Assembly: GCA_947259885.1 (NCBI GenBank)
Contig: CAMYNW010000028.1
Span: forward strand, 1-39,305
Length of the DNA: 39,305 nt
Source: an uncultured Gammaproteobacteria bacterium
Lineage (GTDB): Bacteria > Pseudomonadota > Gammaproteobacteria > Arenicellales > Poriferihabitantaceae
Direction of reading: 5' to 3'
The notes under the pieces were generated by a model. The model was not told the DNA's origin, ran no database searches, and saw only the letters and a program-made list of their open reading frames with translations. Position numbers and translations under genes: made by a program. This document shows positions 9,901 through 17,330 of this stretch, piece by piece. Position 1 is the first letter of the stretch. Each line of letters opens with the position of its first letter.

Positions 9901-10056
9901 GTTAGCGGTTGGCGGGCCTTCGTTAAAGCTGAATCTGGGTCGACCTACGCTTTGTTCCAGCGTCTTCTCGAAGATACACTCCTGATCCCAAAATTCGAGT
10001 ATTTCCTTTTCTAGAGCTGGCCCGTTATATCGGCCACTTACCTCTTCAAATGCCAT
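6919..10056 (-). CDS. ileS: Isoleucyl-tRNA synthetase, type 2, with altered GXHH signature
   Basis: A 1045-residue class I synthetase that charges tRNA-Ile. Motifs from the ATG at 10056: GPPTANGKPGIHH, where the class signature HIGH is replaced by GIHH (residues 56-59); GGWDTHGLPVE; editing-domain TTTPWTLPSN (about 226) and HTAPAYGVDD; ALSRERFWGTPLP; KMSKS (592-596). Length and motifs fit the eukaryotic-like IleRS2 clade, which is generally resistant to mupirocin. Enzymes with swapped first and third signature residues (GXHH) have been described as hyper-resistant. An upstream ATG at 10107 is rejected because it lies inside the terminator stem of the T-box leader. The neighbours are not ribF or lspA, the usual partners in gammaproteobacteria, which suggests an acquired gene. 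Confidence 0.97.
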   Translation of the reverse strand: MAFEEVSGRYNGPALEKEILEFWDQECIFEKTLEQSVGRPRFSFNEGPPTANGKPGIHHVLARSFKDIYPRYKTMQGYYAPRKGGWDTHGLPVEHEIEKQLGIFDKKEIEKQVGIEEFNRRCRESVMTYIGDWEAMTKRMGYWVNLDQAYYTLDNKYIESVWNLLKIIWDKGLIYKGNKVVPYDPRIGATLSSHEVAQGYKEVEDPSITVRFPIADEQSLYFLVWTTTPWTLPSNMLLAVGKDIDYDFVQTGEETLITASTRVETLFAEQDYKILKTVKGSELVGIRYQRLFDYLDITSGDPFRVVAADFVSTEDGTGIVHTAPAYGVDDLELGKKEGLPVIHGVGLDGYFKAEVSPVAGKFFKEADPIIISLLKEQGLMFKDEVTRHNYPFGWRTGDPLIYYAKEAWYIRTTAIKDRMVELNRTINWVPETIKEGRFGNWLENNVDWALSRERFWGTPLPVWTDGNGDFICIGSIAELEEYAGQSLQSTDLHRPQIDEVKFDFEGRTYTRVPEVIDCWFDSGAMTYAQWHYPFENQETFENHFPADYICEAIDQTRGWFYTLHAIASLVSDSVAYKNCVCLSHIVDAKGKKMSKSQGNIVNPYDVFDTVGVDSLRWLFLARTAPEAQKRISVDIVREVAASFVNTLWNTYAFFILYARLDDFDPTAEVAVEQRPEIDRWMLALAHQTVKTASEALDHYDAKTAGEAIEKLVDQLSNWYVRRNRRRFWKSEAGDDKQAAYLTLYECLNLTHRIIAPFMPFLAEEIYQNLVATQPGQPQSVHLTQWPSWNGNYLDQGLVYEMDVVQQVVGLGRSAREHSRIRVRQPLSRVLVSVPSETARAAVEKHTRQILEELNIKAVELVSADNELVSYKIKPNFPRLGKRYGKMMPAIKRALSEADGSWIAGEIAAGRRFRLQIENQEIEFEAEDCQVQTSSAEGYSCAGEDGFMVALDTSLTDELVLEGIAREIVRSVQDARKSARLEISDRIDLGISGTSLVEQAIETHREYIMAETLSQSLAPADQVDGFTAEKILEDQSWKISLAKRGN
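6923..6943. terminator. 8-bp hairpin at the ileS 3' end
   Basis: Perfect arms TTCCCTCG and CGAGGGAA (6923-6930, 6936-6943) enclose a TTTGG loop. The hairpin includes the last ileS codons, ending just before the stop codon. On the plus strand it is followed by ATTTTCC, so it may terminate the glycosyltransferase transcript; on the minus strand the T-run is poor. It sits between convergent genes. Confidence 0.4.
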
Positions 10057-10080
10057 GCTGTGATTTAAACCTGCGTTATC

Positions 10081-10159
10081 TACAATAAATAAACCCCGGC
10101 GAATCATCCAATTGTTCTGTAAAAGAAACTGGCCAAAACAATTGAATCACTCGCCGGGG
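10081..10159 (-). terminator. T-box-controlled intrinsic terminator of ileS
   Basis: The arms CCCCGGCGA (10151-10159) and TCGCCGGGG (10094-10102) pair perfectly. An inner helix CAATTGTT/AACAATTG (10137-10144 with 10109-10116) extends the stem, and TTTATTTATT follows. The first five bases of stem needed here (10154-10158) are used by the antiterminator when tRNA is bound. This is the OFF state of the riboswitch. Confidence 0.93.
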
Positions 10160-10422
10160 CGATGGGTGCGGGGAATCTGCATCGCGGTACCACCCGGATT
10201 TTCCTGAGCTTCACAGACCAGGACTTAACGGGTCAACATACTGACCCCAGCCTGATTTCGGGGGCTACCGGCCCGGTCTACTATGAATTCAGAGTAATAA
10301 TCTGACTAACTGTTCGGCGGGCTGCTCGAGGGTGATTTTCAACCGGGCTGCGGTCAGGACTTACACTGTCTCCTGATCGCTATACCGCAGTGGGCCGGGT
10401 TACTCGTCCCTGTCATCGCATG
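10081..10422 (-). promoter_or_regulatory. T-box riboswitch (tRNA-Ile-sensing) in the ileS leader
   Basis: All main T-box parts are present on the minus strand. Stem I: base AGGG/CCCT (10408-10411 with 10329-10332), AGTA S-turn (10401-10404), helix CTGCGG/CCGCAG, an AGCGA bulge (10377-10381), helix TCAGGA/TCCTGA and an apical AGTGTAAG loop (10360-10367). The specifier is ATC (isoleucine, 10334-10336) followed by A. Stem II has a second AGTA (10279-10282). Stem III is GGGTCA/TGACCC (10230-10247). Antiterminator: CCGGG, the 7-base bulge TGGTACC (10186-10192), GCGATG, loop, CATCGC, CCCGG. Its 3' strand (10154-10164) overlaps the terminator's 5' strand, so the folds exclude each other. Uncharged tRNA-Ile should bind specifier and bulge and permit ileS transcription. 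This element fills almost all of the gene-free stretch 10057-10533. Confidence 0.97.
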
Positions 10423-10428
10423 GGCAGG

Positions 10429-10457
10429 AATTTACCTTGAAGGTGTGTGAATGGCAA
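10429..10457 (-). promoter_or_regulatory. Likely sigma-70 promoter of ileS
   Basis: On the minus strand TTGCCA (10452-10457, five of six to consensus) and TAAATT (10429-10434, four of six) are 17 bases apart. The predicted transcript would begin near 10422, right at the start of the T-box stem I. An inverted repeat TGTGAA/TTCACA (10446-10451, 10468-10473) brackets the -35 box; its meaning is unknown. Confidence 0.6.
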
Positions 10458-10533
10458 GGAAGGGGCCTTCACAAACCAGCTGGAATTAATTCGGGGTAGA
10501 GAAGGCTTCAGGCTTATCAGCAGTGATATCAAT

Positions 10534-11136
10534 TCATCTTACCCGTCTGATCCCAAAAAACCAGGTGATCAGCAGAGAGATTAGAACACCACTCACCAAG
10601 CCAGCGGTATGCGCCGCATTGGCTACGCTGAGTCCAAATAGTTTCTCTAGTAACCCTGTCCAGCACACCACGAACCAACCCATCATCAGATAAACAATTG
10701 CAGGATTCAGGCGTATTCCGAAACGTAAATTAGTCAAACCTTGGATCCAAATATAGCCAAACAGCGCATACACTACTCCTGACATCCCACCGAATACCGG
10801 TCCTGATACCCAATACTGGGCCAGATTAGCCACAGCACCGCTTAACAAACATAACGATAATAAGATTACCCGACCTTGTTTTTGTTCAATGATCCTTCCG
10901 AGTTCCCAGGTCCACATCATGTTGAAGACAATATGAAATATTCCGAAGTGCAGGAATATAGGTGTAAAAATTCGCCACACCTGCCCTGATAGAATTTCCG
11001 GTAAAACTGGCTGGAAATACTCAGAAATAAGAAACAGCCTGATAACGGTTTCCTGGTCGCCAACATTCATAAACAGAAAAACCATCACACTGATTCCAAT
11101 CAATCCAAAAGTTACGGGGAAGTCAGAAGGTCTCAC
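10534..11136 (-). CDS. Rhomboid-family intramembrane serine protease
   Basis: A 200-residue, six-helix-type membrane protein. Rhomboid motifs are present: HFGIFHIVFNMMWTWELG (about 63-80), the nucleophile in GMSG (Ser119) and the catalytic histidine in AHTAGL (His176). The serine-histidine dyad lies within the membrane, where the family cleaves transmembrane substrates. The GTG start overlaps the stop of the upstream gene (GTGA), indicating translational coupling in a three-gene operon with ycgL and a small membrane protein. The substrate is unknown. Confidence 0.92.
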   Translation of the reverse strand: MRPSDFPVTFGLIGISVMVFLFMNVGDQETVIRLFLISEYFQPVLPEILSGQVWRIFTPIFLHFGIFHIVFNMMWTWELGRIIEQKQGRVILLSLCLLSGAVANLAQYWVSGPVFGGMSGVVYALFGYIWIQGLTNLRFGIRLNPAIVYLMMGWFVVCWTGLLEKLFGLSVANAAHTAGLVSGVLISLLITWFFGIRRVR

Positions 11137-11498
11137 TTGCTCAGTATCTCTATGCGGTCACCTTCTCCCAGAGTTACCTTTATCCCATCAATGGATGTGA
11201 ATTTTCTACCTTTGATGGCACCCTGTTTTGCCTGATAGTTAACTACTCCACCGACTTCTGACGTAACTTTTATGTTGATGATTTGATTATTCTGACGCCA
11301 GTTATAGGCAAAAACACCGGCAGATATTGCCACTAGAATTCCAATCAAAATGTAAGCAAGTGAGCGTGTTGGTATGGATCCGTCTGTTTTCACAGAAGAA
11401 GACTTATTATCAACCAGTGCCGACCGTGACGCCTTATTACGATAGAAGATAGCAACACCAATAATCACTATCAGAGTAAACAGAAGTTTTGTTAACAT
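11133..11498 (-). CDS. Small two-helix membrane protein (hypothetical)
   Basis: A 121-residue protein not assigned to a named family. Residues about 3-19 and 47-66 are hydrophobic helices separated by a polar stretch. The C-terminal half (about 70-121) is a soluble, glycine-rich beta-like region (VTSEVGGVVNYQAK, then FTSIDGIKVTLGEGDRIEIL). It overlaps ycgL by 7 bases and the rhomboid gene by 4, so the three are co-translated. The coupling suggests it could be a partner or substrate of the rhomboid, but that is inference. Confidence 0.75.
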   Translation of the reverse strand: MLTKLLFTLIVIIGVAIFYRNKASRSALVDNKSSSVKTDGSIPTRSLAYILIGILVAISAGVFAYNWRQNNQIINIKVTSEVGGVVNYQAKQGAIKGRKFTSIDGIKVTLGEGDRIEILSK

Positions 11499-11746
11499 AG
11501 TGTTTCTGGCTGTTTGTCCCCCGGTGGCATCTGAATAAAAAATCCTTGCTCTACTAGCTTGTTCTTGACTTCGTCAATGTCCACAAGTGCAAGTCTATCG
11601 CGTTTGGCAAGATCGACATCCAAAACCAGTTTCAGGGATCCCATTAATTCCAAAATGATCTGCGGTACCCGAGAAAAGTCGTTTTCATGCACTATGTACA
11701 AATACGTATCGGCTTTGCGGCTGCCTTTATAGACCCAGGTTTTCAT
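11492..11746 (-). CDS. ycgL: YcgL family protein
   Basis: An 84-residue protein matching the YcgL family (DUF709) of gammaproteobacteria. The opening YKGSRKADTYLYIVHENDFSRVP is close to the family consensus, and the end VKNKLVEQGFFIQMPP is typical. The function is unknown; in many relatives it sits near ribonuclease D, which is not seen here. It is first in the ycgL, membrane protein, rhomboid operon. Confidence 0.9.
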   Translation of the reverse strand: MKTWVYKGSRKADTYLYIVHENDFSRVPQIILELMGSLKLVLDVDLAKRDRLALVDIDEVKNKLVEQGFFIQMPPGDKQPETLC

Positions 11747-11813
11747 GGGTGGGATTGTAATTCAAGCAATCAATCAGATATACAATGGCTTTAACCACTA
11801 GATTGCCCCTGCA

Positions 11814-12737
11814 TTGATTGACTTGCTGTTTATTCTATTAGGCCTTTTGGCCCTTTACGCTGGTGGCGAGTTACTAGTGCGGGCGGCCATTGTTATCGGC
11901 GCCAGGATGGGGTTATCGACTCTCGTGACCGGCTTGACCATTGTGGCGCTTGGAACCAGTGCCCCGGAACTTGCGGTGAGCATTGACGCTGCGCTGGTTG
12001 GTTCGACCGAGATCGCAATATCTAATGTAGTGGGATCCAACTTTGCCAACATCGCCCTGGTGTTGGCATTAAGCGCTCTATTAACCCCTATTGCAGTGGA
12101 GTCTCTGGTGCTGAAAAGAGACCTGCCGGTGATGTTTGTCGGGTTCGTATTTATTTTATGGATGTTGCTAGACGCTGTGATCAGCCGGTTGGATGGCTTG
12201 ATTTTATTGATAGGTCTGCTGGGGTATCTTGGGTACGTAATCTGGCATACGCGTCAACAACGAATAAACGTCAGCCCAGCCGACTTATCCGCTCAGTCGT
12301 TGCCAGTGACTATATTAATGTTGATTGGTGGAATAGTGTTGCTATCTCTAGGTGGTCATTTGCTTGTACAAAGCGCTGTGACTATTGCTGAGCAGCTCGG
12401 TGTTTCCGAAGCGGTGATCGGTATGACAATCGTCGCGGTCGGAACCAGCCTTCCTGAAATCACCGCTTCGCTGGTGTCTATTTTGCGCGGTCACGGTGTT
12501 ATAGCGATTGGTAATGTGGTGGGGTCAAATATTTGGAATACTTTTGGGGTATTGGGTGTTACCTCGGCCATCATTCCGCTCCAACGGGGTCAAGTTACCG
12601 ATGCCATGATTGGAATAATGATTGGTTCTGGACTGCTGCTATGGATATTTTGTCGGACCCGATTTCAAATCAGCCGGATAGAAGGCGGCGTGCTCCTGGC
12701 AGGTTATCTGGCCTGCCAGTCGTACTTGTTTATTTGA
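11814..12737 (+). CDS. Calcium/sodium antiporter (CaCA family, YrbG-like)
   Basis: A 307-residue protein of about ten membrane helices with the two inverted alpha-repeats of the K+-dependent Na+/Ca2+ exchanger family. Repeat 1 has GTSAPE (47-52) and NVVGSN (71-76); repeat 2 has GTSLPE (210-215) and NVVGSN (234-239). The acidic residue in each GTSxPE binds cation. It sits in the inner membrane. The start is TTG at 11814, with no good ribosome site visible. It is divergent from ycgL and convergent with gltA, transcribed alone. Confidence 0.92.
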   Translation: MIDLLFILLGLLALYAGGELLVRAAIVIGARMGLSTLVTGLTIVALGTSAPELAVSIDAALVGSTEIAISNVVGSNFANIALVLALSALLTPIAVESLVLKRDLPVMFVGFVFILWMLLDAVISRLDGLILLIGLLGYLGYVIWHTRQQRINVSPADLSAQSLPVTILMLIGGIVLLSLGGHLLVQSAVTIAEQLGVSEAVIGMTIVAVGTSLPEITASLVSILRGHGVIAIGNVVGSNIWNTFGVLGVTSAIIPLQRGQVTDAMIGIMIGSGLLLWIFCRTRFQISRIEGGVLLAGYLACQSYLFI

Positions 12738-12793
12738 ACTGTTGAGGTAGCTATTGCTGTCTAAACAGAAGTTAGCAAGCAGTCAGAGCAGGG

Positions 12794-14176
12794 CTATTTT
12801 TTACCGCCCCATAACCAGCTCCATCCTGTTCGTCTGTCGGTGTGACCGCGCCTTTCAATGGGGATGTATGAGCGCCGCTGTTCTCCAAGATATAGTTGGC
12901 GGGGCCGACCGATTTTTTGTTCATCATCGTTGAGCATTTCCTTCCAGTGTGAAATCCACCCAACCGTACGACCAATGGCAAACATCACTGTGAACATAGA
13001 TGTCGGGAAACCCATTGCGCTCATAATAATACCGGAATAGAAATCAACATTTGGATAGAGCTTCTTTTCAATAAAGTAAGGGTCTTCAAGCGCTATACGC
13101 TCTAATTCCATGGCCAGTTCAAGTTTCGGATCATTGATCCCCAGCACTTTCAAGACATCGTGGCAGGATTCGCGCATAACCGTTGCGCGTGGATCATAGC
13201 TTTTGTATACGCGGTGCCCAAACCCCATGAGTCGGAATTTGTCATTGGGGTCCTGGGCTTTCTTTATATACTTTTGAATATTATTTACTGATCCGATTTC
13301 TTCCAGCATCTTTAGCACGGCTTCGTTAGCGCCGCCGTGGGCCGGACCCCACAATGATGCGATCCCTGATGCTACGCAGGCATAAGGATTGGCGCCTGAG
13401 GATCCCGCCAGGCGAACCGTAGAAGTCGATGCGTTTTGCTCATGGTCCGCATGCAGGATTAGCAGTCTATCGATAGCTTTGGCTAAAACCGGATTGATTT
13501 CATAATCCTCTGCAGGATTCGCAAACATCATCTTGAGAAGATTCTCGGAGAAACTCAGAGAATTTTGTGGCATCGGAAAAGGCATGCCGAGCGAGTACTT
13601 AAAGGCATATGCGCCGATAGTAGGCATCTTGGCGATAATGCGGTGAGCTGCCAAACGACGTTCATCATTGTCGGTAATGTCCATCTTGTCGTGATAGAAG
13701 GCTGAAAGCGCGCCGACCACTCCGACCATGATCGCCATTGGGTGCGCACTGCGCATAAAACCGGTATAGAATTTCGTGAGCTGCTCATGCAGCATAGTAT
13801 GGTGTTTGATATCGTTATCGAATGCTTCTTTTTGCTCGGGAGTTGGCAGGTCGCCGTAAAGAAGCAGATAACAGGTCTCCATATAGTCGCTTTGATTGGC
13901 GAGTTCATCAATTGGGTATCCGCGATGCAAAAGAATGCCTTTATTACCATCGATGTAGGTGATGTCAGACTTACAGGCGGCGGTAGAGGTGAAACCGGGG
14001 TCGTAGGTTAATAACCCTGTTTTCCCAAAAAGTGAACGGATGTCAATCAGACGATTGCCCATAGCACCGGTGGTGCCGGGCATGACAATTGTTTCACCGG
14101 TTTTGTTGTCGGTAATGGTAAAAGTATCGGTGTCGATATTTTCGACTTTGTTCGCTTCTTTGTTTTCTTTGCTCAT
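12794..14176 (-). CDS. gltA: Citrate synthase, type II
   Basis: A 460-residue citrate synthase condensing oxaloacetate and acetyl-CoA. Catalytic motifs are present: [14 protein letters not shown] (about 242), WGPAHGG (His280) and [14 protein letters not shown] (about 321). GRPRQLY near the end is typical of the hexameric, NADH-regulated bacterial type. It is about 30 residues longer than the E. coli enzyme (about 427), with a longer N-terminus and a C-terminal tail after GRPRQLY ending [13 protein letters not shown]. It is monocistronic, with an 8-bp palindrome 18 bases upstream of the start. Confidence 0.97.
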   Translation of the reverse strand: MSKENKEANKVENIDTDTFTITDNKTGETIVMPGTTGAMGNRLIDIRSLFGKTGLLTYDPGFTSTAACKSDITYIDGNKGILLHRGYPIDELANQSDYMETCYLLLYGDLPTPEQKEAFDNDIKHHTMLHEQLTKFYTGFMRSAHPMAIMVGVVGALSAFYHDKMDITDNDERRLAAHRIIAKMPTIGAYAFKYSLGMPFPMPQNSLSFSENLLKMMFANPAEDYEINPVLAKAIDRLLILHADHEQNASTSTVRLAGSSGANPYACVASGIASLWGPAHGGANEAVLKMLEEIGSVNNIQKYIKKAQDPNDKFRLMGFGHRVYKSYDPRATVMRESCHDVLKVLGINDPKLELAMELERIALEDPYFIEKKLYPNVDFYSGIIMSAMGFPTSMFTVMFAIGRTVGWISHWKEMLNDDEQKIGRPRQLYLGEQRRSYIPIERRGHTDRRTGWSWLWGGKK

Positions 14177-14193
14177 GGTGGATTCTTTATGAC

Positions 14194-14216
14194 TAGTATT
14201 AAAAATATTAATACTA
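14194..14216. repeat. Perfect inverted repeat upstream of gltA
   Basis: Arms TAGTATTA and TAATACTA, 8 bp each, with a 7-base loop, start 18 bases upstream of the gltA ATG. It could be an operator or a hairpin in the gltA 5' untranslated region that affects translation. No matching regulator family is obvious. Confidence 0.5.
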
Positions 14217-14370
14217 ATCAGGTGATATGGCTAACTTTACCTATATACGATAATCTAAAAGTGTATCCAGCACAAACTTGACAAGGTCGATTTACGACTA
14301 ATGAATGGCACAATATTCGAGCCGGTAGAACGTTTCGACATCCGCTTTGCTGTAGAAGTTTCTAATATCC

Positions 14371-15225
14371 ATGAAGCCTGAAGTTCTTGAAATGCCGGGA
14401 ATCAGCGGGTCAATTGCAGCTCTCGGATTCGGTAATCCCGCTAATCCACCGATATTGGCGCTGCATGGTTGGTTAGATAATGCTGCCAGTTTTATACCCC
14501 TGGCTGGATTTCTTGAGAAATATTACCTGGTTGCCATGGATTTTGCCGGTCACGGATACTCTCAACATCGTCCTTCAGGGACTAAGTATCATCTGGTTGA
14601 TTATGTCGCGGATGTAGCGCATGTATCCGAGAAACTCGGATGGGAACAGTTCTATCTGCTTGGACATTCTCTCGGTGCGGGCGTGTCAATCTTATTTGCA
14701 GCGGTTTATCCCGAAAGAATACGAAAGATGATTTTGATAGACGGCGTTGGGCCCATTAGTGGTGCGGCGGACACTGCCATAGATCGACTGCGTAAGTCGA
14801 TTGATGCAGGGGTAAAACAGGCGTTCGGTCAGGAATCTAGCCCGAAGATCTACAACGACTGGCAGAAGTTGATCGATGCAAGGTGCGCAGCTAGCCCTGT
14901 TTCTCTGCAATCCGCGGAGCTACTGGTGCGTCGTAATGCTACTGAATACAAGCACGGTATTGTTCTGCACTCAGATCGCCGGCTGAGGCACCCATCGCCA
15001 CTTTACCTCAGCGAGGATATGGTGCTGTATTTTATCGGGCAAGTCTCTGCGCCTACTCTTATACTGCTCGCTAAAAAAGGCATGGTGATACACAGAAAAC
15101 AAACCGCAAAAAGGGGTGCTACCTTTAGAAATGCATTAGTTTCAGAGTGTGATGGTCAACACCATCTTCATATGGACAATCCCGCGGCCATTGCAACGCA
15201 AATTAATGCGTTTCTGCAGCGATAA
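14371..15225 (+). CDS. Alpha/beta hydrolase
   Basis: A 284-residue alpha/beta-hydrolase fold protein. The oxyanion-hole motif is LHGW (31-34), the nucleophile elbow is GHSLGAG (Ser100) and the catalytic histidine is in the C-terminal DGQHHLHMDNP. It resembles serine-hydrolase-like (SERHL-type) proteins, but no substrate can be named. It is divergent from gltA and convergent with dacB. No signal peptide is seen, so it is cytoplasmic. Confidence 0.9.
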   Translation: MKPEVLEMPGISGSIAALGFGNPANPPILALHGWLDNAASFIPLAGFLEKYYLVAMDFAGHGYSQHRPSGTKYHLVDYVADVAHVSEKLGWEQFYLLGHSLGAGVSILFAAVYPERIRKMILIDGVGPISGAADTAIDRLRKSIDAGVKQAFGQESSPKIYNDWQKLIDARCAASPVSLQSAELLVRRNATEYKHGIVLHSDRRLRHPSPLYLSEDMVLYFIGQVSAPTLILLAKKGMVIHRKQTAKRGATFRNALVSECDGQHHLHMDNPAAIATQINAFLQR

Positions 15226-15232
15226 GTTCTGC

Positions 15233-16699
15233 TTACAACGCGTATACCCATTCCAGCAAAGCATCCTGAATTTTATTCCCATTCCAGTAGTTCACTTTTT
15301 TGGAATCGATCATCATCGACACAATGTAGTGACGATCGTTTTCGGCGTGGACATATCCCGCCATACTTCTTATGCCGTTAATCAGCCCGGTCTTAATGCG
15401 CGCTCTGCCCTTTAGATTGCTTTTTTTAAGACGCTTACGCATAGTGCCGTCCATCGCAGCCAAGGAGAACGAAGACATAAACTCTGGGTGCCACGTGCTT
15501 TTCCAGGCGACCTCCAGCAACTGGCTTATCTGGCGTACGCTGATTCGGCTGCTACGTGATAAACCAGAACCGTTGTCGATTTGCATTCCTTGGGTGTTAA
15601 CGCCAACCTGATCGAGCCACTCGTATACTGCCTGAATACCTGCTGCCTGGGTATCTGCTGATTCATCCTCATTCCAATCACTGCCAATAGTCAACAGCAT
15701 TTGACGGGCCATGACGTTATTGCTGTATTTGTTGACACTGGCGATATTCTCGGCAAGAGGACGTGAAGGTACCGACACCAGTAAGGTCGCGGTTTCAGGG
15801 GTCGCCCCGGTTCTGAAACCCCCGCTTAAGGTGCCGCCCATGGATTGCCACAGGTAGCGGAACAGCTGATAAGTATATTCAGAATTCGATACAATGCTGC
15901 GGGAGATAGAATGTGCTTTACACCGTGGTCGGTATCGCCCTTCAAAAAACGCATGAATTTTCCCTTGCTCACGGACGATTCGCATTGACCAGCCGCCCTC
16001 GCGATTAACACATTTGCCGCTCTCAGGCTCTAACTTGTTGTGCACCAATAGATTAGCCAATGGTGGGTCAGCAAATACGTTAATTCCGCCGCCAACAGGT
16101 TCGATTACAAATCTAGTGGCAGAGAAGTTGGTCAAGGCGGCATCTGGACCGACGTTATATAGTCTTTGTGCTTTTCCATCAAATGCTGCGCGGTCGTGGG
16201 GTGGAATATTGTATAAAGTATTATCAATGATCAGATTGCCTTGAATATGGCTTACTCCGCGCTCACGTATTGCCAGCACATGGCCCCAAAAGCGATCGAC
16301 AGTAAGAAACGGGTCTCCACCTCCTTGCATAATCAAGTTTCCATGTAATGTTTTCTCTTTCAGTTTCCCATCAAGAAAATAGTGTGTATTCCATTGGTAT
16401 GTGGGTCCAAGTATTTCAAGCGCTGCCAAGGTGGTCAGCAATTTAATGACTGATGCTGGATTGCGGGGCTCATCCGGGTTCAGTGCCAGTAGCGCCTGAC
16501 TAGCTCCCACTTCCTTGACCTCGATGCTTACCGCGGATTGTGGGATGCCATATTTTTGCAGCAGCTTGGCTACAGGTTGTGGCGGTTCTTTATACGCGGC
16601 ATGCCCGTCTGTCATGATAAAGACCGCGCAGAAAATTAGTGCCCTGCAAAGCGCTATGCACGGACAATTTAAAGATCTATTATTCATCCATGGATACAT
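15233..16699 (-). CDS. dacB: D-alanyl-D-alanine carboxypeptidase/endopeptidase (PBP4)
   Basis: A 488-residue class C penicillin-binding protein acting in the periplasm on peptidoglycan cross-links. The catalytic triad motifs are SVIK (83-86), SNN (326-328) and KTG (436-438). A hydrophobic signal-like segment lies at about 15-35, ending near GHAAY. The large insertion between SxxK and SxN is characteristic of PBP4. The first ATG (16699) or the one four codons on (16687) could be used. Confidence 0.95.
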   Translation of the reverse strand: MYPWMNNRSLNCPCIALCRALIFCAVFIMTDGHAAYKEPPQPVAKLLQKYGIPQSAVSIEVKEVGASQALLALNPDEPRNPASVIKLLTTLAALEILGPTYQWNTHYFLDGKLKEKTLHGNLIMQGGGDPFLTVDRFWGHVLAIRERGVSHIQGNLIIDNTLYNIPPHDRAAFDGKAQRLYNVGPDAALTNFSATRFVIEPVGGGINVFADPPLANLLVHNKLEPESGKCVNREGGWSMRIVREQGKIHAFFEGRYRPRCKAHSISRSIVSNSEYTYQLFRYLWQSMGGTLSGGFRTGATPETATLLVSVPSRPLAENIASVNKYSNNVMARQMLLTIGSDWNEDESADTQAAGIQAVYEWLDQVGVNTQGMQIDNGSGLSRSSRISVRQISQLLEVAWKSTWHPEFMSSFSLAAMDGTMRKRLKKSNLKGRARIKTGLINGIRSMAGYVHAENDRHYIVSMMIDSKKVNYWNGNKIQDALLEWVYAL

Positions 16700-16796
16700 T
16701 CAAGTGAAATGTCAGGAACCTGGAAAATGATATAATTCTGCCAACCGGTAGGTCTTATGCATCGGATTCTAAGATGCAAATCTTTGGCAACGAACT

Positions 16797-17138
16797 ATGG
16801 CGCGCAATAAGAGTATTTACAAGATTCAGTTTCATAATAATGGGCAGCTTTATGAGCTTTACGCCCACGAAGTGACGCAAAGCAACATGTATGCATTTGT
16901 TGAAGTGGCGGATATTATTTTTGGGGAACGCTCTAATTTACTCGTAGATCCCTCAGAGGAGAAGCTCAAAGCAGAATTTGGCCAGGTCAAACGGACATAT
17001 GTTCCGATCCAGGCGGTAATTCGAATAGACGAAGTAGAAAAAGAAGGGGTCAACAAGATTCTAGACAATAGCTTTTCGGGCGGCACGGAAGGCAACGTGT
17101 CCGCGTTCCCAGCTCCGCCATTTAAACCGAAAGCCTGA
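16797..17138 (+). CDS. DUF1820 family protein
   Basis: A 113-residue protein recognisable as DUF1820, a small soluble gammaproteobacterial family of unknown function. The opening KSIYKIQFHNNGQLYELYA and the middle YVPIQAVIRIDEVEKEG are typical, and the tail is proline-rich. It is divergent from dacB. The 190 bases after it hold no convincing gene. Confidence 0.88.
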   Translation: MARNKSIYKIQFHNNGQLYELYAHEVTQSNMYAFVEVADIIFGERSNLLVDPSEEKLKAEFGQVKRTYVPIQAVIRIDEVEKEGVNKILDNSFSGGTEGNVSAFPAPPFKPKA

Positions 17139-17330
17139 GATTGCTGACTAGAGCGATCGGGGATATAACATTATTGAGCGTTATATGGGTTTGATGGTGG
17201 AGAAGTGGGTGGGCAATGAATACGAAATGGGCTTGGAGCGGTTTAAGCCGACGCTAGAAAGCGAGTAAAACCGATAGATCGATTGTGCAGTGGCAGGTAT
17301 AGCCCGGAAATTATTCAATCTACTTCAAGT

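Noticed and set aside
10057..10107. A longer ileS start at 10107 (MIRRGLFIVDN).
   Set aside because: It would place the start codon inside the 3' strand of the T-box terminator and before the conserved IleRS N-terminus.
17185..17268. A 27-residue open frame after DUF1820 (MGLMVEKWVGNEYEMGLERF and on).
   Set aside because: It has no ribosome site, no recognised family and lies in a short gap; chance is the simplest explanation.
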